Part shown: piece after piece, positions 54,441 through 63,298 of the stretch
Numbering within the stretch: position 1 is the first letter of the stretch
Layout: the number at the start of each line of letters is the position of its first letter
Assembly (NCBI RefSeq): GCF_025245835.1
Contig: NZ_JAOBWS010000008.1
Coordinates: forward strand, 62,001 to 126,000
Direction: 5' to 3'
Length of the DNA: 64,000 bases
Origin: Rheinheimera sp. 4Y26
GTDB taxonomy: Bacteria; Pseudomonadota; Gammaproteobacteria; Enterobacterales; Alteromonadaceae
Program-made: the position numbers and the translations under genes
The notes under the pieces: generated by a model
Databases searched by the model: none
What the model was told of the DNA's origin: nothing
The model's input: the letters and a program-made list of their open reading frames with translations, nothing else

Positions 54441-56009
54441 ATGAAACTACTCACTCTGGCTCTGACCCTGACGGCCATCAGCGCTCAACTGCAAGCTGCA
54501 ACTTATGATCTGCCATTTAAAGGACAAAACTTTGGTGATCATGAAAAAGTGCATACTTTTGACCACGCCCAGAACACGTCACAAAAACATGGTTTTGATA
54601 TGGGGGCACGGCGTTATGATTTTGACAATAGCCGCTGGACTTCAGTCAATACGACGCTGGCGGATTACAACGCAGCGCCAACCAATGACAAATTTACCAT
54701 TTACAACAAATCCATTTATGCGATGCGGGCCGGTAAAGTGGTGGGCTGCTGGCGTAACGCACCACAAAACCCAAGGCCAAAACTGTCCGGTGATTCAGAA
54801 ACTACCAAACCCTGGCTACACAGCAATCTGAAAAACGGCCTGATGCCAGGTGGTGGCAATATGTTGTGGATTGAACACGACGACGGCACCCGGATGTTAT
54901 ATGCCCATATGATCCCTGGCACTATCAGCTCTGCGTTGTGCCCCCATGACGACGTGGCTTATCCGGCGCCAATTGGCAATAACAGCGAGATGAAGTATGT
55001 GGCTGTGCCAGAAGCTCAGCAAGCAGTGATTAGTAAAGGCCAGTACCTGGGCCGTGTTGGTAACAGCGGTAATTCCACCGGGCCACATTTGCATGTGCAT
55101 TTGCAGGACAGTAGCGGCGTGGGCCAGCTCATCACCTTTAACCGCGGTATGGCTGCGGTGCCGGATGACAGCAAACCTTATCCGGTCTGGACCCGTTTTG
55201 CCGGCAGCACTATTCCTGGCGGTTCACAGTTGATTTGGGCCCCCCGCACTGTAGGTAGCCAGTATGTGCGCCATGGCATGGCGTCTGTTGCCATGCAGGG
55301 CTGGTTTAGCCATCTGGCAGACTCAGGCTTTAAGCCGGCCTGGTTTGATGGTTATACCGTGAACGGCAGCACCTTTTATAACATGGTGTGGAAACCCGCC
55401 AATCTGGCATGGCGCGGCTATTTTGGTCAGTCTGGAGCCTCTTATCAAACAGTGTTTAATGACGCTATGGATGATGGATATGTGCCTGTACAGGTCGATT
55501 CTCATCAAACCGGTAGTGGCACCCGCTACAGCGTGATTTTTGAGAAAAAGGCCATGGCGTTTTTGGCAAGACACGGCCTGACCTACCAACAACATCTGGA
55601 TGTGATGGAACAGGCCAAAACCTTAAATATGCGTCCGGTGAACATTTCTGTGGTGTCTTCTGGTGGGGAGCGTCGTTACACCACTTTATATAATCAGCAG
55701 AATGTGGGTGGCTGGACTGTCAGTTCACAACTCAGTGCCGCGGCTTATCAGGCTAAAGTCACCAGTGAATGGGATGCAGGACGCCGGCCGATTTACCTGA
55801 ATGCTTATGTGCATGGCGGTAACGTGAATTACACCGCAGTTTTTGCCCAGGCGCCGGTAAATAGCTGGGTGGCGCGTCACGGTCAAACTTCAGCACAGTT
55901 CCAGACTTCTTTTAATGACTTTAGTGGTCAGGGTTATCTGACAGACGTGGTGGCCGGTATTGATGGTGAAGGTGTACATCGTTTTGCCGGACTCTGGAGT
56001 AAAAACTAA
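54441..56009 (+). CDS. Secreted M23 metallopeptidase with five C-terminal tandem repeats
   Basis: A 522-residue secreted protein. The signal peptide is MKLLTLALTLTAISAQLQA. The M23 (LytM/LasA-like) domain lies at about 45-240, with H50/D53 in KHGFDMG, H156 in LYAHM and H216/H218 in GPHLHVH. Five repeats of about 50 residues follow (about 275-522), each carrying a [W/F]xxRHGx or W...G start, a GY.P-like centre and a Y...F/W end. These resemble the bacterial tandem repeat domain found with secreted hydrolases. Peptidoglycan or protein cleavage outside the cell is likely. The ATG at 54441 has AAGGAGG upstream. A terminator follows. Confidence 0.88.
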   Translation: MKLLTLALTLTAISAQLQAATYDLPFKGQNFGDHEKVHTFDHAQNTSQKHGFDMGARRYDFDNSRWTSVNTTLADYNAAPTNDKFTIYNKSIYAMRAGKVVGCWRNAPQNPRPKLSGDSETTKPWLHSNLKNGLMPGGGNMLWIEHDDGTRMLYAHMIPGTISSALCPHDDVAYPAPIGNNSEMKYVAVPEAQQAVISKGQYLGRVGNSGNSTGPHLHVHLQDSSGVGQLITFNRGMAAVPDDSKPYPVWTRFAGSTIPGGSQLIWAPRTVGSQYVRHGMASVAMQGWFSHLADSGFKPAWFDGYTVNGSTFYNMVWKPANLAWRGYFGQSGASYQTVFNDAMDDGYVPVQVDSHQTGSGTRYSVIFEKKAMAFLARHGLTYQQHLDVMEQAKTLNMRPVNISVVSSGGERRYTTLYNQQNVGGWTVSSQLSAAAYQAKVTSEWDAGRRPIYLNAYVHGGNVNYTAVFAQAPVNSWVARHGQTSAQFQTSFNDFSGQGYLTDVVAGIDGEGVHRFAGLWSKN

Positions 56010-56021
56010 CAAGGTCATTGG

Positions 56022-56052
56022 ACAGGCGAAGTGCAGACTTCGCCTGTTTTTT
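56022..56052 (+). terminator. Terminator of the M23 peptidase gene
   Basis: Stem ACAGGCGAAGT / ACTTCGCCTGT with loop GCAG and a T run, 12 bases after the stop. Confidence 0.9.
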
Positions 56053-56081
56053 CAGATTTTTTAGCACTCAGGGAAGAGAAA

Positions 56082-56804
56082 ATGAAAAACTTTGTACTTA
56101 TTGCCACTTTATTATTCGCTTTTGCCAGCGGTTATTTAATTGCCAGCCAACTGGCCGCATCCTCGCCCAGAGTTCTGGAAGTTGCAGCACAAAACACTCA
56201 ACCTGCTTGTGAAAATAACAGTACGGCAGATATAACAAGTGCCGAACCTGCGATGCAGCGCAGCCTGCAGTTCCGCCCGCAGCCGGCCTCACAAAACAAA
56301 GTTCAGCAGGCAGAGCAATACAGCATTGTGGAAAGATCCCAACCTGAAATATCGCTCAGTGCCTATAGCAGTCAGGTGGCCAGTGAGTTACCTGCAGTAA
56401 CAGAACTGATCCTTCAGCTTGAACAAAGCGAATTTTCGCAGCTGTTGGAAAATCATCAACAACACCAGGGCGGGGAGATGGCCGCCATGGATTATCAGCA
56501 GCAACTGGCGGATTTTTTCGCGGCACAACCCGCACTGAGCCTGCAACAACTCGATTGTAGGGCTGATTTGTGTCTGCTGCAGCTTGAGTTGCAGGATGAG
56601 AGCAAATGGCCGCAGATTTTTGGCGAGTTGAGCAGCCAGCCCTGGTGGCAGTCTGTCAGTTATCAGGCTCCGAGTGCAGATTCTGCAGATGGTTACAGAG
56701 CGGCAACACGGTCGCGTCAATTGATCCTGCAACAACAACAGATGGGCGTCCTGCAGGACTTTAACCAGACACAAATGCTGGCCGATGATGGTGCCAGCCA
56801 ATAA
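56082..56804 (+). CDS. Unrecognised membrane-anchored periplasmic protein
   Basis: A 240-residue protein I do not recognise. An N-terminal hydrophobic segment (MKNFVLIATLLFAFASGYL) is a signal or anchor. Residues 25-110 are polar, Gln/Ser/Pro-rich and probably disordered. The C-terminal half (about 115-240) is helical and Gln-rich, with two cysteines (DCRADLCLLQLEL) that could form a disulphide. GGGAAGAGA precedes the ATG. It follows the M23 gene, but a strong terminator lies between them. A terminator-like hairpin follows at 56821. Confidence 0.65.
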   Translation: MKNFVLIATLLFAFASGYLIASQLAASSPRVLEVAAQNTQPACENNSTADITSAEPAMQRSLQFRPQPASQNKVQQAEQYSIVERSQPEISLSAYSSQVASELPAVTELILQLEQSEFSQLLENHQQHQGGEMAAMDYQQQLADFFAAQPALSLQQLDCRADLCLLQLELQDESKWPQIFGELSSQPWWQSVSYQAPSADSADGYRAATRSRQLILQQQQMGVLQDFNQTQMLADDGASQ

Positions 56805-56820
56805 AACTGGCCGCTGTTAC

Positions 56821-56855
56821 AAAACCCGGACACAGTGTCATTGTTATCGGGTTTT
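56821..56855 (+). terminator. Possible terminator
   Basis: Arms AAAACCCG / CGGGTTTT with a 19-base loop, 16 bases after the preceding stop. The T run is only four bases. Confidence 0.5.
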
Positions 56856-56913
56856 GGCGGTCGTTTGCACCTTAGCCTTGCGTTCAATTCAGCGATTGAG
56901 TTTAAATTTGTCT

Positions 56914-56936
56914 TAAGCCGCCCCAGTGGCGGCTTA
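56914..56936. other. Perfect inverted repeat upstream of the ACT-like gene
   Basis: Arms TAAGCCGCC / GGCGGCTTA with loop CCAGT. No T run follows. A smaller hairpin (GCTGC / GCAGC) lies at 56944-56957. If the gene starts at 57020, both lie in its leader. Confidence 0.55.
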
Positions 56937-57019
56937 TGCCATGGCTGCTGCGGCAGCTCCTTGCATTGGTCAGTAATTTCTCCGCAGCAGATACCGAGCA
57001 GCCGGATAAGGACATCGAA

Positions 57020-57430
57020 GTGATCCCACAAACTACAGAAAGTGTGATTCGTGACAGCGATTTTTTTGTTGAACCTGAGATTTTTTATTATGTAAATGCG
57101 CTCGAGGTGAAAACGCCGGCTATGCATCGGTTGGTTTGCCATGATGACAAAGAAATTACTGTGGTGACGACAGCGGCCGGTCTTGCTGATTTAACCATTA
57201 AACAGCAGAACCAGGACCAATGGCGTCTTTTGGTGATTAATTGTGCCAATCCGTTTTATTGTGTTGGTTTTTTGCAGAAGATCAGTAGCGCCATGACAGC
57301 GGTTGGCCTTGATATTTTACTGGTGTCGGCTTTTAGCCGCGATTATGTTTTTGTGCAACAGCAGCATCTGGAACAGGCTGTTGCCATTTTACAAAACATC
57401 GGATTTGTAAAGCGAGAGCGCCACAACTAA
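57020..57430 (+). CDS. ACT-domain-like small protein
   Basis: A 136-residue protein. Its C-terminal half (GFLQKISSAMTAVGLDILLVSAFSRDYVFVQ) has the beta-alpha-beta pattern of ACT domains that bind amino acids. The N-terminal half begins with FFVEPEIFYYVNALE. GTG at 57020 is preferred because AAGGA lies 7 bases upstream. An ATG at 56936 would add a Leu-rich stretch encoded partly by hairpin DNA. The gene lies directly before the rpsP operon; a functional link is not evident. Confidence 0.72.
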   Translation: MIPQTTESVIRDSDFFVEPEIFYYVNALEVKTPAMHRLVCHDDKEITVVTTAAGLADLTIKQQNQDQWRLLVINCANPFYCVGFLQKISSAMTAVGLDILLVSAFSRDYVFVQQQHLEQAVAILQNIGFVKRERHN

Positions 57431-57474
57431 CGGCTTTTGCTCAGGGCGAAATCTGGGCAAAGCCGTGAAATACC

Positions 57475-57502
57475 TTGCATTCATGCTAAAAATCCGTACA
57501 AT
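57475..57502 (+). promoter_or_regulatory. Promoter of the rpsP-rimM-trmD-rplS operon
   Basis: TTGCAT (57475-57480) and TACAAT (57497-57502) with a 16-base spacer and a GC-rich TCGGCGTCCC discriminator. Confidence 0.6.
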
Positions 57503-57508
57503 TCGGCG

Positions 57509-57540
57509 TCCCTGTGGTTTGACTGCAGGGATTTTTATTT
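57509..57540 (+). promoter_or_regulatory. Terminator-like hairpin in the rpsP leader
   Basis: TCCCTG / CAGGGA stem (57509-57514 and 57526-57531) directly followed by TTTTTATTT, about 35 bases before the rpsP start. It lies between the promoter and the gene, so it may act as an attenuator. Confidence 0.5.
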
Positions 57541-57574
57541 CAATAAAACCTGAACGATTGATTTAGAGGACGGT

Positions 57575-57826
57575 ATGGTAACTATTCGTTTACAACGTGG
57601 TGGCGCGAAAAAGCGTCCATTTTACCAAGTTGTGGTCGCAGACAGCCGTTTTGCTCGTGATGGCCGCTTTATTGAGCGCGTGGGTTTCTTTAACCCAATC
57701 GCCAGCGGTACTGAAGAGAAAGCGCGTATCGACCTGGACCGCGTAGACCACTGGGTAGCACAAGGTGCTGCTTTAAGTGATCGCGTGGCTTCACTGGTAA
57801 AAGCAGCTAAAAAAGCTTCTGCTTAA
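57575..57826 (+). CDS. rpsP: 30S ribosomal protein S16
   Basis: An 83-residue protein with [20 protein letters not shown] and [13 protein letters not shown], the S16 signature. E. coli S16 has 82 residues. It is the first gene of the conserved rpsP-rimM-trmD-rplS operon. AGAGGA before the ATG. Confidence 0.99.
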   Translation: MVTIRLQRGGAKKRPFYQVVVADSRFARDGRFIERVGFFNPIASGTEEKARIDLDRVDHWVAQGAALSDRVASLVKAAKKASA

Positions 57827-57852
57827 TTAGCAAACTGGTTGGAGTTTAAACC

Positions 57853-58380
57853 TTGAACGGTAAAGATTTAGTTGTCTTAGGTAAGTTTGGTGCTGTTTAC
57901 GGTATCAACGGGTGGCTAAAAGTAAACTCCTACACAGATATCCCGGAAGGGATTTTTGATTACACACCCTGGCAAATTCAATTACAGGGTAACTGGCGAC
58001 CAGTGCAGATCAGCAGTTGGAAGCGTCACAGCAACGGCTTAATTGCCAAGCTGGAAGGCGTGAATGACCGTGATCAGGCGCAACTCTATGTTAATGCTGA
58101 CATAGCAGTGACGCCCGCTGCATTACCAAAGCTTGAAGACGGTGATTATTACTGGAAAGACCTGATGGGGATGAAAGTAATAACCGAAGCCGGCTACGAC
58201 TTGGGTGAAGTAGTGGACATGATGGAAACAGGCTCAAACGACGTTATTGTGGTGAAGGCCAACCGGAATGATGCATTTGGTCAGAAAGAGCGTTTGTTAC
58301 CGTTTTTAACTGACTCTGTCATTAAAGCGGTGGACACAGCGCAAAGTCGGATCATTGTTGACTGGGATCCTGAATTTTAA
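57853..58380 (+). CDS. rimM: Ribosome maturation factor RimM
   Basis: A 175-residue 16S rRNA processing factor that binds S19. The RimM N-domain ([16 protein letters not shown]) is followed by a PRC-barrel ([23 protein letters not shown]). TTG at 57853 is the start, with GGAG 8 bases upstream. Its stop overlaps the trmD start (TAATG). Confidence 0.97.
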   Translation: MNGKDLVVLGKFGAVYGINGWLKVNSYTDIPEGIFDYTPWQIQLQGNWRPVQISSWKRHSNGLIAKLEGVNDRDQAQLYVNADIAVTPAALPKLEDGDYYWKDLMGMKVITEAGYDLGEVVDMMETGSNDVIVVKANRNDAFGQKERLLPFLTDSVIKAVDTAQSRIIVDWDPEF

Positions 58381-59150
58381 TGGCCGAACAGCCAAAATTG
58401 TGGTTTGGGGTGATTACCTTATTTCCGCAGATGTTCGATGCTGTGACAAAGTTCGGTGTGACCAGCCGGGCAGTCAAAAACGGGTTGATCGACGTACAGT
58501 GCTGGAATCCAAGGGATTTTACCTCGGATAAACATAACACTGTAGACGACAGACCTTTTGGCGGCGGCCCTGGTATGTTGATGATGGTGCAGCCTTTAAC
58601 CGACGCGATTCGCGCCGCTAAAGCTGCTGCAGGTGGAGACGTTCATACCATTTACCTTTCGCCGCAAGGCCGGAAGTTAGATCAGGCAGGCGTAGCCAAA
58701 CTTGCGACTTATTCGAAGCTGCTGTTAGTAGCTGGCCGTTACGAAGGAATTGATGAACGCGTAATAGAGTCGGAAATTGACGAAGAATGGTCAATCGGCG
58801 ATTACGTGCTGAGTGGGGGCGAATTGCCTGCGATGACGCTGATTGATGCGGTATCGCGACTGGTACCAGGTGTACTGGGGCATGATTTATCCGCAGTTGA
58901 GGACTCGTTTGCCTCCGGATTGCTGGATTGTCCGCACTATACCAGACCAGAAGTGTTAGACGGCAAACAGGTTCCTGCTGTATTACTCAGCGGACACCAT
59001 GAAAACATCAGACGCTGGCGTCTGAAGCAGTCTCTTGGGAGAACCTGGCTTCGGCGACCAGAATTGTTAAATGTCCTGGCTCTGACTAAGGAGCAACGCA
59101 AACTTCTGGAAGAGTTCCAACAGGAACACCAGGCGTTGCAGCAACGATAG
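58380..59150 (+). CDS. trmD: tRNA (guanine-N1)-methyltransferase TrmD
   Basis: A 256-residue SPOUT methyltransferase making m1G37. Hallmarks are [36 protein letters not shown] and [15 protein letters not shown]. Length matches E. coli (255). Its start overlaps the rimM stop by one base. Confidence 0.99.
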   Translation: MAEQPKLWFGVITLFPQMFDAVTKFGVTSRAVKNGLIDVQCWNPRDFTSDKHNTVDDRPFGGGPGMLMMVQPLTDAIRAAKAAAGGDVHTIYLSPQGRKLDQAGVAKLATYSKLLLVAGRYEGIDERVIESEIDEEWSIGDYVLSGGELPAMTLIDAVSRLVPGVLGHDLSAVEDSFASGLLDCPHYTRPEVLDGKQVPAVLLSGHHENIRRWRLKQSLGRTWLRRPELLNVLALTKEQRKLLEEFQQEHQALQQR

Positions 59151-59175
59151 TTTATCCAGGTAAAGTGAGATTGTT

Positions 59176-59535
59176 ATGAGCAAAGTTAGCCAAAACATCA
59201 TCAAAGAACTTGAAAACGAACAGCTGAAAACCGACGTTCCAGCTTTCGGCCCAGGTGATACTGTGGTAGTTCAGGTTAAAGTTAAAGAAGGCGATAAAAC
59301 TCGTCTGCAGGCTTACGAAGGCGTTGTTATCGCCAAGCGTAACCGTGGTTTACACTCTTCTTTCACAGTTCGTAAAATTTCGAACGGTGAAGGTGTTGAG
59401 CGTGTATTCCAAACGCACAGCCCAATGATTGACAGCATCACGCTGAAACGTCGTGGTGCCGTACGCCGTGCCAAGCTTTACTACTTACGCGATCGTTCAG
59501 GTAAATCAGCGCGTATCCGCGAAAAGCTTAACTAA
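59176..59535 (+). CDS. rplS: 50S ribosomal protein L19
   Basis: A 119-residue protein with [29 protein letters not shown] and KSARIREKL, the L19 signature. Last gene of the operon, with a terminator after it. Confidence 0.99.
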   Translation: MSKVSQNIIKELENEQLKTDVPAFGPGDTVVVQVKVKEGDKTRLQAYEGVVIAKRNRGLHSSFTVRKISNGEGVERVFQTHSPMIDSITLKRRGAVRRAKLYYLRDRSGKSARIREKLN

Positions 59536-59541
59536 GCACTT

Positions 59542-59570
59542 AAAGGCTGCCTTATGGCAGCCTTTTTTTT
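59542..59570 (+). terminator. Terminator of the rpsP-rplS operon
   Basis: Stem AAAGGCTGCC / GGCAGCCTTT with loop TTAT and a run of eight T residues. Confidence 0.93.
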
Positions 59571-59785
59571 GCCTGCGACTCGAACCCTTGTTCATGGCGC
59601 AAGTCCGAATGCCATGCTGAATAGGGCAGTGATCGCCTTTTTATGATTGCCCCAATCCAATAGCTTTTGGCATAAACTCAAAAATTCCCCAATTTCTACA
59701 ATAACTTAATCTTTTTCATCAGATCTTTTTTCTGCCGCAAAGCCGAACTACAATTGCCACAGTTTCCCGCCAAAAGGATGTTGTT

Positions 59786-61012
59786 GTGCACTCAGCCAGT
59801 TTTATTGAAAAACGCCGTTTTATTGTCAAGCTTGGCAAAATGTTGCATAAGTTCGGCACGCCGGCTTACCGGCTGGAAGTGCATTTGTTAAATGTCGCAG
59901 AGTTTCTGGGTATAGGTGCGGCTTTTGCCATTACGCCTACGGTACTTACTTTTGTCATTTGGCAGCCAGGCGAAGAAAACGAATACACTCATGTGGCGCG
60001 GGTGATGCCGGGTGAGCTTGATCTTGGCTCTTTATCGCGTACCGATGAAATTGTGGATGCGGTATCCAATGGCAGCCTCACCCTGGAGCAGGCCACAGCC
60101 AGGCTCAATGAAATTGCTGCTATGCCGAACCCTTATTCCCGTATTTTTACTTTTTTAGCTTTTGGTGCCGCCGGTGGTGCTTTTGCCATGCTGATGAAAG
60201 CCAGCTGGCATGATGTGTTTTGGGCAACCTTGCTGAGTTTTCTGGTGTATCTCTTTGTGCTCTGGGCGGAAAAAAGCCGGCGGGTCACCAATATGCTTGA
60301 GCCGCTGGTGGCTATGGTATCGGCTTTTGCGGCCACAGCTATTGCCGCTTACCTTGATGCCAGCATTCAGGTGCCGCTGGTGGTGTTGTCGGCCATTATT
60401 GTGTTTATTCCGGGCCTTGCGCTGACGCTTGGTCTGGCTGAGCTTGCGGCACGCCATCTGGTGTCGGGCACTGCCCGTATTATGGATGCAGTGATGCTGC
60501 TGTTTAAGCTGTATTTTGGCGCTTTTTTGGGCATGGCGTTAGGGCGTTTGTGTTTTGGTGAGGTGGCTTATCAGCCAATCACTGCAGTGCCAGACTGGAC
60601 GGCCTGGCTGGCCATAGCGACCTTGTGCGGCAGTCTGGTGGTGGTATTTCGGGCACGGAAAAAACATGCACTCTGGGGTATCGCATCCGGCTTTATTGCT
60701 TTTGGTGCCAGTTTGATTGGCGGTGTTTATTTAGGCCTGGCGCTCGGCGCTTTTGTGGGGGCTTTTGCGGTTGGGGTGTATGGCAATATTTTTACCCGGT
60801 TAATGAACGCACCCGCCAGTATTGTCGCTTTGCAGGGCATGATAGTGCTGGTACCTGGCAGTAAAACTTATATCGGCCTGAATTCTTTTATTTCAGGGGA
60901 ACAAATGGCGCCGGTGGAGCAGTTGGGGCAACAAACCTTCCTGATTTTTATGTCGCTGGTGGCCGGCTTTATTTTTGCCAATGTGGCATTGCCACCGAAG
61001 AAAAGTTTGTAG
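59786..61012 (+). CDS. Threonine/serine exporter ThrE-family protein
   Basis: A 408-residue protein. A cytoplasmic/periplasmic hydrolase-like N-terminal region of the ThrE domain (KLGKMLHKFGTPAYRLEVHL) is followed by about nine to ten membrane helices. This is the fused form, in which the two halves that E. coli-like genomes split (YjjP/YjjB type) are in one chain. Family members export threonine, serine or dicarboxylates. GTG at 59786 is the start, with AAGGA 7 bases upstream. Single gene. Confidence 0.88.
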   Translation: MHSASFIEKRRFIVKLGKMLHKFGTPAYRLEVHLLNVAEFLGIGAAFAITPTVLTFVIWQPGEENEYTHVARVMPGELDLGSLSRTDEIVDAVSNGSLTLEQATARLNEIAAMPNPYSRIFTFLAFGAAGGAFAMLMKASWHDVFWATLLSFLVYLFVLWAEKSRRVTNMLEPLVAMVSAFAATAIAAYLDASIQVPLVVLSAIIVFIPGLALTLGLAELAARHLVSGTARIMDAVMLLFKLYFGAFLGMALGRLCFGEVAYQPITAVPDWTAWLAIATLCGSLVVVFRARKKHALWGIASGFIAFGASLIGGVYLGLALGAFVGAFAVGVYGNIFTRLMNAPASIVALQGMIVLVPGSKTYIGLNSFISGEQMAPVEQLGQQTFLIFMSLVAGFIFANVALPPKKSL

Positions 61013-61093
61013 TGTTGTGGTGTTGCCGGTCAGCCTTAGTGTGCCGACTGGCAGCTGCAGTGAAAAGAGGGCGGCAATCAAGGGCTGGTGACG

Positions 61094-61876
61094 CTATTCA
61101 AAACGCTCCGACCAGCCTTTGACGATGCCGGCAAATTCGCCATTGTTTTTCAGTTGCTGCAGGCTCAGTTTCAGTCTGCTCACCAATACCGGATCGGTTT
61201 TCAGGCTACAGGCGAGGTGAAAATCGAGCGGTAGCTCAGGTAAATCCAGTTGTTTTTTCAGGCTATCAATTTCAATGCCAGACTCTTGTGCCCGGTATTT
61301 TAAGATGGTGTCATTAATCACCACTAAATCAATATCCTGCCTTCCTTGCAGCACATTCAGCATCATTGTTACATTTTCCAGTAAATACAGTTCCTTACCT
61401 TCGGTAAAACCATTCTTCACCAGATAATGATGGGTAATGTCATCGCGGGTGACGGCTGTGACATATTTTTTGGCATCTTGTAGTGTCGCCAGCTTGATAT
61501 CAGTGCGGCTTTTTAGTGAATAAATGGACGTGTGGTTATAAGAAATGGCGCCTATCCAATGAAACAACGGCGTGCGTTCAGCGCTTTTTGAGATGGAATA
61601 AATACACAGGTTAGGCTGGCGCAACGCCAGCTGATAAGCGCGACTCCAGCTTTGTACTTCAATTTCATAAGGGATGCCTGCGCCGGCAAATGTTTTGCGT
61701 ACCACCTCAGTGGCAAAACCGCTGACATCAGTGCCGTTTGCTATCTGATAAGGGGGTAAATGTTCGGTCAGGATACGAATGGGTTGATTGGCCGCCATGA
61801 CCATCCAGGGAGCTGCCAATACCAGAGACTGAATTATTTTTATAATTTTGCCTGCCAAAATGCACTGCACTCCCAA
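61094..61876 (-). CDS. Periplasmic solute-binding protein (SBP family 3)
   Basis: A protein of up to 260 residues with a signal peptide and the SBP_bac_3 fold: ILTEHLPPYQ at the first strand, GFATEVVRKTFAGAG, then the hinge segments. Family members bind amino acids or act as sensors. No ABC permease or ATPase gene is adjacent, so it may be an orphan binding or signalling protein. The start is uncertain: the frame opens at TTG 61876, with GTG and TTG alternatives a few codons on. Confidence 0.8.
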   Translation of the reverse strand: MGVQCILAGKIIKIIQSLVLAAPWMVMAANQPIRILTEHLPPYQIANGTDVSGFATEVVRKTFAGAGIPYEIEVQSWSRAYQLALRQPNLCIYSISKSAERTPLFHWIGAISYNHTSIYSLKSRTDIKLATLQDAKKYVTAVTRDDITHHYLVKNGFTEGKELYLLENVTMMLNVLQGRQDIDLVVINDTILKYRAQESGIEIDSLKKQLDLPELPLDFHLACSLKTDPVLVSRLKLSLQQLKNNGEFAGIVKGWSERFE

Positions 61877-62091
61877 AGTCAGACTGAATTTACTCTACCC
61901 ATCTTCAGCAATGGCTGCAAACTTTGTTGGCATTCTTTTTGTTTTCCTGTCGATATTTCTTTATCTCTCAATCATATAGACATTTATACGTCCATTGGTT
62001 TGCTGTGAGGTTTTTATGTGTTCATTTAATTGTACGGTTTGCATTGGTTGTTGTGATGGTGACTATTCAGTTTTTATAGGTCTTTTAAAGG

Positions 62092-62120
62092 TTGACAGTG
62101 AAGTGGTGAATTTTTAATAT
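62092..62120 (+). promoter_or_regulatory. Promoter of aroF-tyrA
   Basis: A perfect -35 TTGACA (62092-62097), a 17-base spacer and TAATAT (62115-62120). The start point should be near 62127, about 100 bases before aroF. Confidence 0.75.
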
Positions 62121-62127
62121 GCAAAAC

Positions 62128-62166
62128 CGTAATTAATGAATTACACAATGTATTAAAAAGTTTACG
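62128..62166. promoter_or_regulatory. Two adjacent TyrR-like boxes
   Basis: CGTAATTAATGAATTACA (62128-62145) and TGTATTAAAAAGTTTACG (62149-62166) each match the TyrR consensus TGTAAA-N6-TTTACA at 9 of 12 positions and keep the essential G-N14-C pair. They lie just downstream of the predicted start point, suiting repression. Confidence 0.7.
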
Positions 62167-62230
62167 TTCATTTCTGCCTCATCCTCCTGGCTGGAATAAC
62201 AACTGAAACGACACTGCTGGAGCCAAACCG

Positions 62231-63289
62231 ATGAGCAAAATTGTTGATGATTTACGTATTACCGCGGAAAAACCCTTAAGTCCGCCGCTGGTGCTGAAAA
62301 AAGTGCTGCCGTTAACGGAAAAAGGCGCTTTGTTTGTACAACAAGCCCGCCGTGATATCGCCAATATCATTCAGGGCACAGACCCACGCCTGCTGGTGGT
62401 GGTGGGGCCTTGTTCCATTCATGATCCTGTTGCGGCTATCGACTATGCCAGGCGTTTAAAAGTGCTGCAGCAGCAATACCAGGACAGTTTGTATATTGTG
62501 ATGCGGGTGTATTTTGAAAAACCACGTACCACAGTGGGCTGGAAAGGTTTTATCAACGATCCACACCTGGATGACTCTTTTGATCTGGAAACCGGTTTAA
62601 CCCGGGGTCGTGACTTGTTATTACAACTGGTGGAAATGGAGTTGCCGGCGGCAACAGAAGCGCTCGACCCCATCAGCCCACAATACCTGTCAGATTTAAT
62701 TGCCTGGGCTGCAGTGGGTGCCCGTACAGTGGAGTCGCAAACCCACAGAGAAATGGCCAGTGGTTTGTCGATGCCGGTTGGATTTAAAAATGGCACGGAC
62801 GGCAATTTAAATATTGCTTTAAACGCACTGCAATCGGCGGCCAGCCCACACACTTTTATTGGTATTAACCAAAAAGGCGAAGTGGCGCTGGTGCAAACGG
62901 CCGGTAACCCGGATGGTCATATTATTTTACGCGGTGGCGCCAAACCCAACTATGACGCGGCCAGTATTAACGACGCAGTTGCAGCTTTGAATAAACTCAA
63001 TCTGCCCAAGGCCATAGTGGTGGACTGCAGTCATGGTAATTCGAATAAAGATCACAACAGGCAAGCGCAGGTGGCCGAAGCTGTGGTGGCGCAGCGCCAG
63101 CTGGGTAACAAGGCTATTATTGGTTTGATGCTTGAATCTAATATTCACGCCGGACGGCAGGATATTATCAACGGTAAAGCTGAGTTGTACGGCGTGTCGG
63201 TGACAGATGCCTGTATTGACTGGCCAACTACAGCACAATTACTGGCGGCTATACATCTGCAAATGCAGCCTGTGGTGCAGGCGGCTTAA
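62231..63289 (+). CDS. aroF: 3-deoxy-7-phosphoheptulonate synthase (DAHP synthase)
   Basis: A 352-residue class I DAHP synthase that condenses PEP and erythrose 4-phosphate, the entry to aromatic synthesis. Canonical blocks are VVGPCSIHDPVAAI, RVYFEKPRTTVGWKG, GARTVESQTHRE, FKNGTDGN and VDCSHGNS. It is probably the tyrosine-sensitive isozyme, because it is in an operon with tyrA (stop to start 9 bases), as E. coli aroF is. GGAG precedes the ATG. Confidence 0.95.
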   Translation: MSKIVDDLRITAEKPLSPPLVLKKVLPLTEKGALFVQQARRDIANIIQGTDPRLLVVVGPCSIHDPVAAIDYARRLKVLQQQYQDSLYIVMRVYFEKPRTTVGWKGFINDPHLDDSFDLETGLTRGRDLLLQLVEMELPAATEALDPISPQYLSDLIAWAAVGARTVESQTHREMASGLSMPVGFKNGTDGNLNIALNALQSAASPHTFIGINQKGEVALVQTAGNPDGHIILRGGAKPNYDAASINDAVAALNKLNLPKAIVVDCSHGNSNKDHNRQAQVAEAVVAQRQLGNKAIIGLMLESNIHAGRQDIINGKAELYGVSVTDACIDWPTTAQLLAAIHLQMQPVVQAA

Positions 63290-63298
63290 GAGGTGGGC

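Noticed and set aside
62443-62853. 136-codon minus-strand ORF inside aroF
   Set aside because: It lies fully antisense to conserved DAHP synthase blocks, and its product is Ser/Lys-rich without homology signs.
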